A stretch of 64,000 bases of DNA from Deltaproteobacteria bacterium UBA4427 (GTDB taxonomy: Bacteria; Myxococcota_A; UBA9160; UBA4427), in NCBI GenBank assembly GCA_002390675.1, contig DGPZ01000143.1, positions 37,728 to 101,727 of the forward strand, read 5' to 3'. The translations under genes and the position numbers were made by a program. Within the stretch, counting starts at the first letter, position 1. Every line of letters begins with the position of its first letter. Below, one piece after another: positions 45,664 through 54,657 of the stretch. The notes below the pieces were generated by a model that did not search any database, was not told the DNA's origin, and saw only the letters and a program-made list of their open reading frames with translations.

Positions 45664-47595
45664 ATGACGTCTCGATCCGAACTCGCCTACGACATATCTT
45701 TACATTGCCGCATTCTATTCGTGCTCATCGCGATGAGCTGCATGGCACCGCATCTGGCTTTCGCTCAGGCAAGCGAGGTCGACGCTCAATCTTCGCTTCG
45801 ATGCGCTGACTACGACCCACAGAGAAACGTCTACTGGGGCGATCTCCATATCCACACTTCTTATTCGATGGATGCCTACATATTCGATACGCGCTTGACG
45901 CCAGAAGACGCCTATCGGTTCGCACGGGGCGAGACTCGGATGCTCCCGCCTCTCGACGAGAACGACCGTGGGACCGTGCCGCTCACGATCAGCCGACCTC
46001 TCGACTTTGCCGCCGTAACCGATCACGCGGATGCCTTCGGCGGCGTTCGTCTTTGTACAGATCCAGAATCGTCCGCCTACCAAAGCGATCTCTGCAAGAA
46101 CTACCGGCGCCCCTATGCGCCCTCTTCGGTCGCCGAAGCCACGAAGGACATCACGGGCCGCGTCACAAGCCTCAACTCCACACCTCTCTGCGGCGAAGAC
46201 GGCGCGATCTGCCGAGCCGCGACCGTCGACACATGGAAAGACTTGCAGAGCGCCGCGGCGAAGTACGACGATGAATCACCTAGTTGCAAATTCACGACCT
46301 TCGTCGCTTATGAACACACAGCCACTCCTGACCTAACGAAGATTCATAGAAACGTTATCTTCCGAAACAATAAGGTCATAGAGAAGCCGATCACGTTTTC
46401 AGATGAGCCGACAGGCCTAGGACTATGGCAGCGGCTTGACGAGCAGTGCCTTCAGGGCACGCCCGATTGCGATGTCCTCGCGATTCCGCACAACTCGAAC
46501 CTCTCGAACGGCCAGCTCTTCACCATCGAATACCCCGAAGGTTCCTCGCGCTCCGAACAAGCACGCCTAGCATCGCTTCGCGCCCGTATGGAACCAGTCG
46601 TAGAGATGATGCAGATCAAAGGCGAATCCGAATGCAAAGCAAATCCCTGGCGGGTTCTGGGCGCAGACGAAGACTGTGGCTTCGAAAAATATCGGTCGCT
46701 GCATGGCGCCGAGGACTGTAAGGGCGAGAAGGAGTGGGGAGCGCTTGGCGGCAAGGGCTGCAGCTCGCGCCTGGACTACGCCCGTTATGCGCTGATCGAA
46801 GGTCTTCGCGAAGCCGACCGGATCGGCGTCAATCCCTACGCCTTCGGCATGATCGGCGCGACCGATATCCATTCAGGCACGCCGGGTGCGACAGAGGAAA
46901 GCCAGACCGCTGCATTCGATGCAGCTGTTCCCGGGCCCGGGTACAACTTAGGCGGACTCGCCGCGGTTTGGGCGGAAGAAAATTCACGAGAATCGATCTT
47001 CCTGGCGCTTCGCCGACGCGAAGTTTACGCCACGAGCGGTTCTCGTATGACCGTCCGACTCTTTGGCGGCTGGGATATTCCAGAGGCAGCCTGTGCGGCC
47101 TCGGACTTTGCAGCACAGGGCTACAAGCACGGCGTCCCTATGGGCTCCGACCTCCCCGAGCGGAGCGCAGAGAGCGACTCGCCCGTCTTTATTGTTTCCG
47201 CAATGCAGGACGCGGGAACAACTGAACATCCCGGCAACTTGCTTCAGCGCATCCAAATCGTGAAGGGCTGGTCCGACCCCGACGGGACTTTCCACCAGCA
47301 GGTCGTGGACATAGCAGGACAGAAGAACAACGGTGCCAGCGTCAACACCAACACTTGCGAAGTGTCCGGCCCCGGCGAGCGCCAGATGTGCGGGCGATGG
47401 CAGGATCCCAGCTTCGACCCTAACCAGCGCGCCGTCTACTACGCGCGCGTCTTCGAGAACCCCAGCTGCCGCGTGACTACGCGCATTTGCAATCAAGCCG
47501 AAGCTGGCAGCAAGCCGGCGGACTGCGCCAGCCCGGCGGTGCCTAAGACGGTTCAAGATCGCGCTTGGACATCTCCTGTCTGGTACACGCCCTAG
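45664..47595 (+). CDS. DUF3604 domain-containing exported protein
   Basis: A 643-residue secreted protein with a signal sequence ending AFA before QA near residue 35. DUF3604 fills the rest: YWGDLHIHTSYSMDAY near residue 60 is a PHP-like metal motif, DFAAVTDHAD follows with another His, VAYEHT lies in the middle, and GATDIHSGTPG near residue 400 is the last conserved block. The paired cysteines (for example in the CKANPW and CGFEKY region) fit a periplasmic protein. The enzymatic activity is unknown. In other bacteria I recall it near parvulin and HupE-like genes; here those are 30 kb away. Confidence 0.88.
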   Translation: MTSRSELAYDISLHCRILFVLIAMSCMAPHLAFAQASEVDAQSSLRCADYDPQRNVYWGDLHIHTSYSMDAYIFDTRLTPEDAYRFARGETRMLPPLDENDRGTVPLTISRPLDFAAVTDHADAFGGVRLCTDPESSAYQSDLCKNYRRPYAPSSVAEATKDITGRVTSLNSTPLCGEDGAICRAATVDTWKDLQSAAAKYDDESPSCKFTTFVAYEHTATPDLTKIHRNVIFRNNKVIEKPITFSDEPTGLGLWQRLDEQCLQGTPDCDVLAIPHNSNLSNGQLFTIEYPEGSSRSEQARLASLRARMEPVVEMMQIKGESECKANPWRVLGADEDCGFEKYRSLHGAEDCKGEKEWGALGGKGCSSRLDYARYALIEGLREADRIGVNPYAFGMIGATDIHSGTPGATEESQTAAFDAAVPGPGYNLGGLAAVWAEENSRESIFLALRRREVYATSGSRMTVRLFGGWDIPEAACAASDFAAQGYKHGVPMGSDLPERSAESDSPVFIVSAMQDAGTTEHPGNLLQRIQIVKGWSDPDGTFHQQVVDIAGQKNNGASVNTNTCEVSGPGERQMCGRWQDPSFDPNQRAVYYARVFENPSCRVTTRICNQAEAGSKPADCASPAVPKTVQDRAWTSPVWYTP

Positions 47596-47703
47596 CTCCT
47601 AGATAGATTCTGCGTAGCCCCCAAGCAGTTCGTATCTAGCTCACATGCTGCCGGATTCATTCTCGCGGTCGAGAGCAATGATCAGTCCGAGACGCAGAAA
47701 TAA

Positions 47704-48075
47704 TCAGGTGCCCATGCAATATGCGGCGAGCTTATTACCGTCTAGGTCACGGAAATAGCCCACGTAGAATCCGGGCATCCGATCACCCACCGCGCCTTCG
47801 TCGGTCCCCCCGAGTTCGAGCGCGAGCGAATGGATCTTGTCCACGTTCTCTTTGGAAGAGACGTTAAGGGCAACCATATGGCCATTTCCTACGGCGGCCG
47901 ATTCCTTGTCGTAAGGGGTGCAGACAGCGAGCATTCCGTCCCCAAGCTCCCGGCCGAACATAACCATCTGCCCGAGATTCATCACTTCCTTCGCATCGAG
48001 AAGCGCAAGCAGCGTAGTATAGAAGCCAACTGCTTTCTCGAGGTCATTCGTTCCGACCGTTACGTAACCAACCAC
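47704..48075 (-). CDS. VOC/glyoxalase superfamily protein
   Basis: A 123-residue VOC protein. The start is set at GTG 48075, where GGAGGAG lies 6 nt upstream and the protein then opens with VGYVTVGTNDLEKAVGFY, the usual VOC beginning; ATG 48111 would add 12 charged residues. The end FYVGYFRDLDGNKLAAY contains the D-x-x-G-N motif common in the family. In the lactoylglutathione-lyase-like group but with few metal ligands. It ends the likely operon of amidohydrolase, acyl-CoA ligase and VOC. Confidence 0.83.
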   Translation of the reverse strand: MVGYVTVGTNDLEKAVGFYTTLLALLDAKEVMNLGQMVMFGRELGDGMLAVCTPYDKESAAVGNGHMVALNVSSKENVDKIHSLALELGGTDEGAVGDRMPGFYVGYFRDLDGNKLAAYCMGT

Positions 48076-48167
48076 GTCCAACTCCTCCGAGCGCCGAATC
48101 CGCGCGCTCATGTCCTGCCTCCGGGGTCTGGCGACCCATTCGGCTCACTCGCGTCGAAGCGCCAGTG

Positions 48168-49619
48168 TTAGTCTTCGTTCACTCGCGCAGCGCGCAGTGC
48201 CCGACGGCGCACCTTGCCTGAATCGTCCTTGAGAATCTCATTCACGAACTCGAAGCTGCGCGGCACCTTATAACGCACGAGCCGATCCTCGAGATGCGCG
48301 CGCATCCCAGTGTCGTCGACGGGCGTGACAGCATCCACGATTGCATGGACAATCGCGCCCAAATCCTCGTCGGGTAGCCCGATCACAGCGCAGCTCCGAA
48401 CGGCGGGATGCGCCTCGATCGCACCCTCGACCTCCGCTGGATAGATATTTGCGCCGCCGCTGATGATCAAGTCGGTGCGTCGGTCCACGAGAAACAGAAA
48501 ATCGTCGTCATCGAGATACCCCATGTCGCCAAGGGTTTCCCAGCCGTCCGGGGTTCTTCGGGGCTCAGCGCCTAGATAGTGATAGGTCGAGCCCGGGCCA
48601 CCGGGGGGCATAAAGTAGACATCGCCGATCTCGCCGGGCCCGAGTTCATTCAGTTCAGGATCGAGGACTCGCAGCTTGCGTCCTTCCGTCGCGCAACCAA
48701 CCGATCCCGGCTTCTTCAGCCATTCGGTTCCAGAGATGAGCGTCCCGCCGATTCGTTCACTTCCGCCATACGCTTCCCAAACGCGCTCAGGGCCGATCCA
48801 CTCGATCCATTCACGCTGCAGCCAATCCGGAAGCGACGCACTGCTCGAGACAACTCGGCGAAGCGATGTGAGATCCGCAGCTGCACGCACTTCCTCCGGA
48901 AGTTTCCAGATCCGAAGCAGCATCGTCGGCACGAAGATCGCGAGATCGAGCCGATGCGAGGCGATCAGCTCGAGAGCCTCTTTGGCATCGAAGCGAGTCA
49001 TCGCAACGACCTTACCGCCGCCTAACAGAATCGTAAGACAGTTAATCAGCGGCCCCGAATGATAGAGCGGTCCAGGCACGAGAATGCTGGCGCCGGGCGG
49101 CTGCCCCTGAAAGGGTAGCTCTGGGTCGATCTGTCCAGGAATATGATCGACGACGACCTTGGGACGCCCGGTGCTTCCGCCGGAGCAGATGGCCATGCGG
49201 AACTTCGACAACCGATCGGGCAGCGGACCCGAATCCTCCGTGGACGCATCAAGGCCTGGGAGCCGCGTGGCTCGCTCAGGATGATCTTCCGGCGCAACGC
49301 CGACCACCAGTTTGGGGTCGGCAAGTTCGATGATCGCTTGGCGTTCATTGAGGGGGAGCCGTGCAGAAACCGGCTGCGGCGTCGCGCCTAGCTTCCAACA
49401 AGCAAAAAGGGACTCAACGAACTCAAGACCATTTGGCAAAGCGAGGGTGACAAAATCGCCTTCCCCCACGTCCATTCCCGCAAACGCCCTCGCCCGCTGG
49501 TTGGAAAGGGCCTCCAGTTTCGCGAACGATGTCTCTTTGCCCTCGTGAACGAAAGCAATCGCGTCGGGCTCTTCCGCTGCCTTATTCGTAAGCGCACGTC
49601 CATAGGAAAGAATCGGCAT
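48168..49619 (-). CDS. AMP-binding acyl-CoA synthetase
   Basis: A 483-residue adenylate-forming ligase. The ATP loop is SGGSTGRPK at residues 146-154, YGGSERIGGT is the A5-type motif, GDMGYLDDDDFLFLVDRRTDLIISGG is A7-A8, and the C-terminal LKDDSGKVRRRAL holds the catalytic lysine. It should make an acyl-CoA from a carboxylic acid, ATP and CoA. It is somewhat shorter than typical long-chain ligases, like bile-acid/steroid-acid CoA ligases, but this does not fix the substrate. It lies 12 bp behind the amidohydrolase. Confidence 0.9.
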   Translation of the reverse strand: MPILSYGRALTNKAAEEPDAIAFVHEGKETSFAKLEALSNQRARAFAGMDVGEGDFVTLALPNGLEFVESLFACWKLGATPQPVSARLPLNERQAIIELADPKLVVGVAPEDHPERATRLPGLDASTEDSGPLPDRLSKFRMAICSGGSTGRPKVVVDHIPGQIDPELPFQGQPPGASILVPGPLYHSGPLINCLTILLGGGKVVAMTRFDAKEALELIASHRLDLAIFVPTMLLRIWKLPEEVRAAADLTSLRRVVSSSASLPDWLQREWIEWIGPERVWEAYGGSERIGGTLISGTEWLKKPGSVGCATEGRKLRVLDPELNELGPGEIGDVYFMPPGGPGSTYHYLGAEPRRTPDGWETLGDMGYLDDDDFLFLVDRRTDLIISGGANIYPAEVEGAIEAHPAVRSCAVIGLPDEDLGAIVHAIVDAVTPVDDTGMRAHLEDRLVRYKVPRSFEFVNEILKDDSGKVRRRALRAARVNED

Positions 49620-49631
49620 TTCGTTATCGTG

Positions 49632-50939
49632 CTAGGCCGTGGCCGGAAGCAAATCTTTCTGAACGACGCCGTCCTTGAGTACCAGCTGAATATTCGCTGG
49701 ATTCCGGAATACCAAAACATCTTCTGTCGGATCGCCTTCGACGACGAGCAGGTCCGCGAGCTTTCCTTCGGCAATCTCGCCCAGATCCACTCCGTGCCGC
49801 CCCATCGCCTTGGCGCCGTTCCGCGTACCCCATTGCATCACTTCAAGAGCCGGCGTGCCGTAGTTCACGTAGGCCTCCATCTCCGAGGCATAGTCTCCAT
49901 GAGGCATCATGGCGAAGCCATAGTCATCCCCAAGCACCAAGTTCACGCCTGCGGCTCGCATCTTCGGAAGCATGGAAACCGAGTATTCGAATTGCTCCTT
50001 CACGCCCGCAAGTCGCGTTTCGGTCTGAGCCTGGGTTTCCGGAAAACCATTCCCGATCGGGAACGGCCCGTTCGCGTAGTCCCAGCTCGCCGCGAAGCCC
50101 ATGTAGCGAACGCTCCAGAGGTAGCTCGGCGTGATCGAGGCGCCGGAAGCTACGACGAGCTCGATGCCTTCCTCGTCGATCATGTCGGCGTGATCGATGA
50201 TGTCGACCCCCGCCTTAGCGCACTGGATAATGCCCTTTCGGCTCGGGCAGTGAGCCCGCACCATTGCCTGCCTGTTATGCGCTTCATCGACCGCGGTCAC
50301 GATTTCTTCTTCCGACATGTAATTCCAGTCGGGAATGATCTGGCTGCCGTGCCCATCGCTTATCGAGAGCTTCACAATCTGACAGCCACGGCCCACTTCT
50401 TCGCGCACCGCCAGTCGCATTTCCTCAACGCCGCTCACGTGGCGGGTCAGCCCCGTGTGCTCGATTCCCATGTACCACGACCGAACGTCGCCATCGGCGG
50501 AGTCGCCAGGCGCAATCATTTCCCGTGTACAAGGAATTACCCGCGGGCCGACTGTTAGTCCAAGAAGAATCGCTTCTTTTAGACTGACATCAAGGAGATC
50601 GCCATTGCTCGATCCAATGATACTCGTCACGCCGAAGTCGATGGCAATCTGCGCATTTTTCGCGGCGATCATGCCCATATACGTCGGCGGCATCGCCTGC
50701 CCGAGATACGGCGAGGGATTCCCCGCATCCGGTCCAAAGCCGGTGTGAAAATGGCATTGCACGAGTCCCGGCATGAGCGTCTTACCCGCGAGATCGTGAA
50801 CCGTGTCGTCGGACCCTGTCTCAACTGGGGCGGAGGTCACTTTAGCGATGCGGTTATTCTCAACAACCACGGTCGTTCCGGCCGGAAGAACTTCCGTGCC
50901 ATCGAAGACTCGACCATTTACGAATACGCTGCGCCCCAT
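49632..50939 (-). CDS. imidazolonepropionase-like amidohydrolase
   Basis: A 435-residue amidohydrolase-1 family protein. The beta domain starts FVNGRVFDGTEVLPAG, the metal motif is CHFHTG (H63 and H65), later ligands appear in VRAHCPSR and IIDHADMI, and the last Asp is in VLGDDYG. It resembles Xaa-Pro dipeptidase/imidazolonepropionase-like enzymes. The start ATG 50939 has GAGGGA; a TTG one codon earlier is also in frame. First gene of a likely operon with the acyl-CoA ligase. Confidence 0.87.
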   Translation of the reverse strand: MGRSVFVNGRVFDGTEVLPAGTTVVVENNRIAKVTSAPVETGSDDTVHDLAGKTLMPGLVQCHFHTGFGPDAGNPSPYLGQAMPPTYMGMIAAKNAQIAIDFGVTSIIGSSNGDLLDVSLKEAILLGLTVGPRVIPCTREMIAPGDSADGDVRSWYMGIEHTGLTRHVSGVEEMRLAVREEVGRGCQIVKLSISDGHGSQIIPDWNYMSEEEIVTAVDEAHNRQAMVRAHCPSRKGIIQCAKAGVDIIDHADMIDEEGIELVVASGASITPSYLWSVRYMGFAASWDYANGPFPIGNGFPETQAQTETRLAGVKEQFEYSVSMLPKMRAAGVNLVLGDDYGFAMMPHGDYASEMEAYVNYGTPALEVMQWGTRNGAKAMGRHGVDLGEIAEGKLADLLVVEGDPTEDVLVFRNPANIQLVLKDGVVQKDLLPATA

Positions 50940-51329
50940 CAATTTCCCTCACTCTGCTTTGCGCGGATCTTCCTGTTCTAACCGTCATGTCGCTGTACGT
51001 CGCGCGCGTAACTGCTTCCGGCCCCTCATGGAGGTCACTGAGTCTATCACGTTGGATCGCGCGGACCCCGCTCGGTTATCTCTCTGCGCTGCAAGTTACG
51101 CCGGGCAAGACGGCCTGCGAAAGTCACTCGATCCCCCAGAAGGAGTTGCCTGCTGCGTGGCTGGGGCACTTCGCCGCACCTGTTCCCGAGCAAGCAGGCT
51201 CTTATGCCTACTTCTCCTCTCGGTTCACCTTGCCACGGTCTTCGTCGTTGGATGCGCAGCGACATCTCACTCCTTCGGGCCGCACGTCTCGTCAACTGCG
51301 CCTGCCGAGGCGACAGCCTTTCGAAGAGC
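50940..51329. other. intergenic stretch without a recognisable gene
   Basis: Several overlapping open frames exist on both strands here, but all are rich in Arg, Ser and Cys and show no motif. The stretch leads into a fragment of a serine beta-lactamase-family gene and may be its decayed N-terminal part. The promoter of the minus-strand amidohydrolase should lie near 50950-51010. Confidence 0.4.
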
Positions 51330-51555
51330 CCACTATCGCGCCTCAACGAAGCTCTGAGACGCTATGTCGAAAAAGGCAAGATCCCCCGCGATCAGCCGAT
51401 GATCTCGCACCGCAGACAGGTCATTCACGATTCTCTCTACGGCGCGCGAGATGTCGAGGCCGGTCGGCCGGTCAAAGAGGACACGACCTTTAGAATCTCT
51501 TCTATTTCGAACCTCGTGACAGGCGCGGCCGATCAGGTTGCTCCGCTGGAGGTTG
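51330..51555 (+). pseudogene. remnant of a serine beta-lactamase-family gene
   Basis: Within an otherwise uninformative frame, translated bases 51342-51551 read ALRRYVEKGKIP, then a degenerate stretch, then RDVEAGRPVKEDTTFRISS. This matches the N-terminal part of class C beta-lactamase-like esterases (GKIPG, G-x-RDVEAG-x-P, then D-T-x-F-R-I-x-S). The S-x-x-K nucleophile that should follow reads SSISN, so Lys is lost, and the rest of the 350-400-residue domain is missing because the frame runs into the convergent SDR. I read it as a truncated, inactive remnant. Confidence 0.6.
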
Positions 51556-51615
51556 GCATCTTCGGTTCCTCCTTTGATACCGGCACCGAAGACATCGACA
51601 ATGCGCTCGACGCGG

Positions 51616-52392
51616 CTAACGCCCACCCTGGCCGTCATCGACGTTTATCGTCGCGCCGGTCACCGCATCCGAAGCGGGTGAGCAAAGATACAGCAGCGTA
51701 GAATCGAGTTGCGCCGGATCGGCGATTCGCTTGCGGGGGGTGTGTTTCGCAAGGTCGCCCATCCGCTCGAGCATGCCGTCGAGCATTTCGGAGCTCACCA
51801 TACCCGGAGCAATACAGTTCACGTTGATGTGATTTCGAGCCCATTCAACAGCGAGCACATCGCTCATCCGAGCGATGCCCGCCTTCGTCACAGAGTAAAG
51901 CGCCGCGCCGCCACCTGAATACGAAAAGCCTCCCCGACTCGAAATGTTAATCATGCGCCCGGGGGACTCTGCCGCAATCAAGCGCTTCGCGACCTCACAG
52001 CTCAAAATAAAGGGGCCTCGCAGATTCGTATCGAAGACACGGTCGATGAGGTCGACGGACATTTTGTGAGCGTGCTGCGCGTCAGGAATGCCGGCATTAT
52101 TCACAAGGATTGTGATCAGACCTACTTCCTCTGTCGCCCTCGCGACGACGCTTTGAATTTCATCGGCGTTAGTCATATCTAGCGGATACGGAAAAAGCTG
52201 GCCCCCTTCGCCCTCAATGACTTCTTTAAGTTCAGCGAGACGCTCCTCACGTCGCCCTGTCGCGATCACCTTCGCCCCCGCCTTCGCAAGCACGCGAGCA
52301 AAGCGCCATCCCAGGCCTGAAGTGGCGCCGGTGACAAAAGCAATCTGGCCCAAAAGATCTTCAGAGGTATTCGGCAACGGGTATACAGACAA
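51616..52392 (-). CDS. classical SDR oxidoreductase
   Basis: A 258-residue short-chain dehydrogenase. TGATSGLG at about residues 21-28, TGRR after strand 2 (NADP(H)-type), NNAG near 99-102, catalytic Ser in NISSRGG and YSVTK for Tyr/Lys. The start codon is TTG at 52392, with GAGAG upstream; no other start before the Rossmann strand is available. Its C-terminus (TINVDDGQGGR) ends beside the beta-lactamase-family remnant. The 311-bp region upstream contains a palindrome that may control it. Confidence 0.87.
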   Translation of the reverse strand: MSVYPLPNTSEDLLGQIAFVTGATSGLGWRFARVLAKAGAKVIATGRREERLAELKEVIEGEGGQLFPYPLDMTNADEIQSVVARATEEVGLITILVNNAGIPDAQHAHKMSVDLIDRVFDTNLRGPFILSCEVAKRLIAAESPGRMINISSRGGFSYSGGGAALYSVTKAGIARMSDVLAVEWARNHINVNCIAPGMVSSEMLDGMLERMGDLAKHTPRKRIADPAQLDSTLLYLCSPASDAVTGATINVDDGQGGR

Positions 52393-52703
52393 GAAGGCTC
52401 TCTTTCTTCGGTGTGCAAGACTATGCGGATCGGCTTGACTAGCTCGCGCAGTTATTCTTAGGCCCTACAGAATAGATAGGATTCGATCTCGCAGCCAAGA
52501 TGTCTCGGCTTAAACCCAAAGGGCCGCCAGCTATCGACTGCGAAAGATATAAGCCTGAGACGAGCAAACCATCTCGTACTCAGTGTCCAACTTTATTGGC
52601 CATGAGCGTTACGACTCGAACCCGATTAGTGACACTAATAATAGTCAATCCGAATGGCTCTGAGCGAAAGCTCCCAGGCAATTCCGAAACGCTGCAACAC
52701 CTA
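52393..52703. other. 311-bp intergenic stretch, AT-rich, holding one palindrome
   Basis: No convincing gene. The composition is visibly richer in A and T than the flanking genes, with several in-frame stops in each direction. It holds the perfect palindrome at 52625-52639 and is the likely promoter region of the minus-strand SDR. Confidence 0.5.
52625..52639. promoter_or_regulatory. 15-bp palindrome, possible operator
   Basis: ATTAGTG-A-CACTAAT is a perfect dyad with a one-base centre, 233 bp upstream of the SDR start and 65 bp behind the stop of the 3-beta-HSD-like gene. The symmetry is stronger than expected by chance in so short a region, but no regulator gene lies next to it. Confidence 0.4.
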
Positions 52704-53732
52704 TCAGTCATTGGCCTTCGGAGCCCCCTGACCGGCAGCGGCTGAATCGAGATGTCCTGCGCGAACCATCCAATCAATCAGATCTCTGAAAGACGCCTCA
52801 TCCGAAATTGGAGGACGCCCCAAGAGTCGACAGGCTTGAGAGTCATCAACAGGAACGCTCCTCGTGAGAACCGCAGCCGCTTCGGAAGTCAGCTGAACCG
52901 GCCGTCCCAAACGGGCCGCCAAATCACCGAATCGGCCCAAGATACGCAGCATCCAGCCGGGCATCCGCTGCGCTGCGAGATCGCGACCCGTTATGGATTC
53001 GAGCAGGCTGTGATACCTCTCGTGCTCCAGAAAAAAGGCGGGGCCCATCACACGGTCGCTCTCGGCGCGTCCCTCGAAAACCGCCCGTACGATCTCCGCA
53101 AGGTCTCGGACATCTGTCGTCGGCAGCCCACCTTCGGTCACAAGCACCCGTCCGTCGACCAGAGCGTTAGCGACGAGCTGTGGCCCAATCGAAAAAGTCG
53201 GATCATCCGGGCCTTGAACTGCGCCTGGGTATAGAATCGTGAGCGGCATTGATACTTGATGGGCGCGAGCGATGCGTTCCGCGGCTGCCTTTGTCGCGGC
53301 ATACATCTCGTTTGGCTCTGCAACCGCGTCCTCCGCGCACATAACATCAGACACCGGAGGGAAGAGTGAGAGTATGCTCGACACATAGACGACTCTCTCG
53401 AGCTGTGCGGATTCAGCAGCTTTAAGAACGAGCCTTGTTCCCTCCACGTTCGTCTTAAGGAGCAATTCCGCAGCGTCGGGATCTGGAGAGAAAATCCCTG
53501 CGCAATGCAGCAGCCCATCACACCCACTCAGAGCCTCTTCGATCGCAGCGGAATCATCAAGCGCCCCGACTACCACTTCCACATTCTCTTCGCCAAATCC
53601 GAAGGGGGCGAGTACGCGGTTCAACTTCTCCGCATTCCGTACAAAGAGACGCACTAAAAAACCTGCTCGAAGCAGCGCTGCCGTGCTATGCGCGCCAATC
53701 AGACCGGTCGCCCCTGTCACCAGAATTTTCAC
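52704..53732 (-). CDS. extended SDR, 3-beta-HSD/epimerase-like
   Basis: A 342-residue extended SDR. ILVTGATGLIG at residues 3-13 is the nucleotide loop, RLFVRN follows strand 2, and YAATKAAAER supplies the Tyr/Lys pair. The length and the short C-terminal domain are similar to 3-beta-hydroxysteroid dehydrogenase/dihydroflavonol reductase-like proteins. The start is GTG at 53732 with GGAGG upstream. It lies 46 bp behind the cycloeucalenol cycloisomerase-like gene on the same strand, so a role on a sterol or triterpenoid is suggested by context. Confidence 0.82.
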   Translation of the reverse strand: MKILVTGATGLIGAHSTAALLRAGFLVRLFVRNAEKLNRVLAPFGFGEENVEVVVGALDDSAAIEEALSGCDGLLHCAGIFSPDPDAAELLLKTNVEGTRLVLKAAESAQLERVVYVSSILSLFPPVSDVMCAEDAVAEPNEMYAATKAAAERIARAHQVSMPLTILYPGAVQGPDDPTFSIGPQLVANALVDGRVLVTEGGLPTTDVRDLAEIVRAVFEGRAESDRVMGPAFFLEHERYHSLLESITGRDLAAQRMPGWMLRILGRFGDLAARLGRPVQLTSEAAAVLTRSVPVDDSQACRLLGRPPISDEASFRDLIDWMVRAGHLDSAAAGQGAPKAND

Positions 53733-53778
53733 CGCTCAGCCTCCCAAACATGCAACTGCCATCGCCACAAGCGGCGAC

Positions 53779-54657
53779 TCAGTAGATTGGGCCAATAAAA
53801 TTGGCCCAGAGGTCGAGCAAAAGCAGGCTGATTGCACCCGCAGCGCAAGCCTCCAGAACCGTTCGCGAGAGCGTCCACCGCATCTCACTTATTTTCTCGT
53901 CCATGCGGAACACGTTCGGGAAGCTGACAAGGAAGTACATCGAGTAGAAAACGGAGCCCCACAGAAGCATCGCCTCAAGGTCGACGTACCAAACGTTCGT
54001 CGATGCAGACTGCGTGATGTAGAGCCTCGTCTCCGCCCAGGCAAAGAAGAGCGAGGCGATTCCCACGATCACGATCCAAGCGGCACGCTGTGCCCCCGCG
54101 CCCCATCCAAGAGTCATTGTCTGAACCCGACGCATACAAACGATCGCAACCGTGTGATAGACGATAAAGAAGGCCACCGCATTGAGGTACATACCCGGCG
54201 GTACTTTTTTGTAGTCGGCTGCTGCCGTCGCCTCATCGGGCCCGATCAGGGCCGAATCGAAGTAGAGCGTGACTTCATCGAAGCGGTAACGAAGACCTAA
54301 CAGGTCGAAGAAGTATTCTGTGTGAAAATATGTCACGAGGAACACGAAAACGAACATGTAGAGATTGAATTTAAACCAGTAGCTCTCACGCCACGGCACG
54401 CCCGAGTGCCTCCTGAGCCAGGCCGGCAAAAACACGCAATACGGAATCCACATCCCAACATTCTGTGCGATGTGCCAGAAATTATTAGTATCGAGCCAAC
54501 CCGCGGATTGCACTACGCCGTTGTAGAGAAAGAAGACTGGTACGAAGGTCAGAAAGAACTTCTCGGCCCAGGCTTTGTCGGCATTTTTCGAAAACCAGTA
54601 CGGCGACTGCGCTGATGCGGTGGCGGATGAATTGGAAGAAGACGATTGAGCGCTCAT
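53779..54657 (-). CDS. cycloeucalenol cycloisomerase-like membrane protein
   Basis: A 292-residue membrane protein with about seven hydrophobic segments. Conserved blocks match plant cycloeucalenol cycloisomerase (CPI1, about 280 residues) in order: WAEKFFL (30-36), the region ESYWFKFNLY (91-100), YFHTEYFF (110-117), YHTVA and MRR (168-177), AWAET (206-210), SFPNVFRMDE (245-254) and LDLW-x-x-FIGPI (281-291). CPI opens the cyclopropane ring of cycloeucalenol in sterol synthesis. I see no oxidosqualene cyclase here, so the bacterial substrate is open. The start overlaps the TauD-like stop by 4 bp (ATGA). Confidence 0.8.
   Translation of the reverse strand: MSAQSSSSNSSATASAQSPYWFSKNADKAWAEKFFLTFVPVFFLYNGVVQSAGWLDTNNFWHIAQNVGMWIPYCVFLPAWLRRHSGVPWRESYWFKFNLYMFVFVFLVTYFHTEYFFDLLGLRYRFDEVTLYFDSALIGPDEATAAADYKKVPPGMYLNAVAFFIVYHTVAIVCMRRVQTMTLGWGAGAQRAAWIVIVGIASLFFAWAETRLYITQSASTNVWYVDLEAMLLWGSVFYSMYFLVSFPNVFRMDEKISEMRWTLSRTVLEACAAGAISLLLLDLWANFIGPIY

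Noticed and set aside
49545..50558. 337-residue plus-strand frame
   Set aside because: Antisense to the amidohydrolase with metal motifs on the minus strand.
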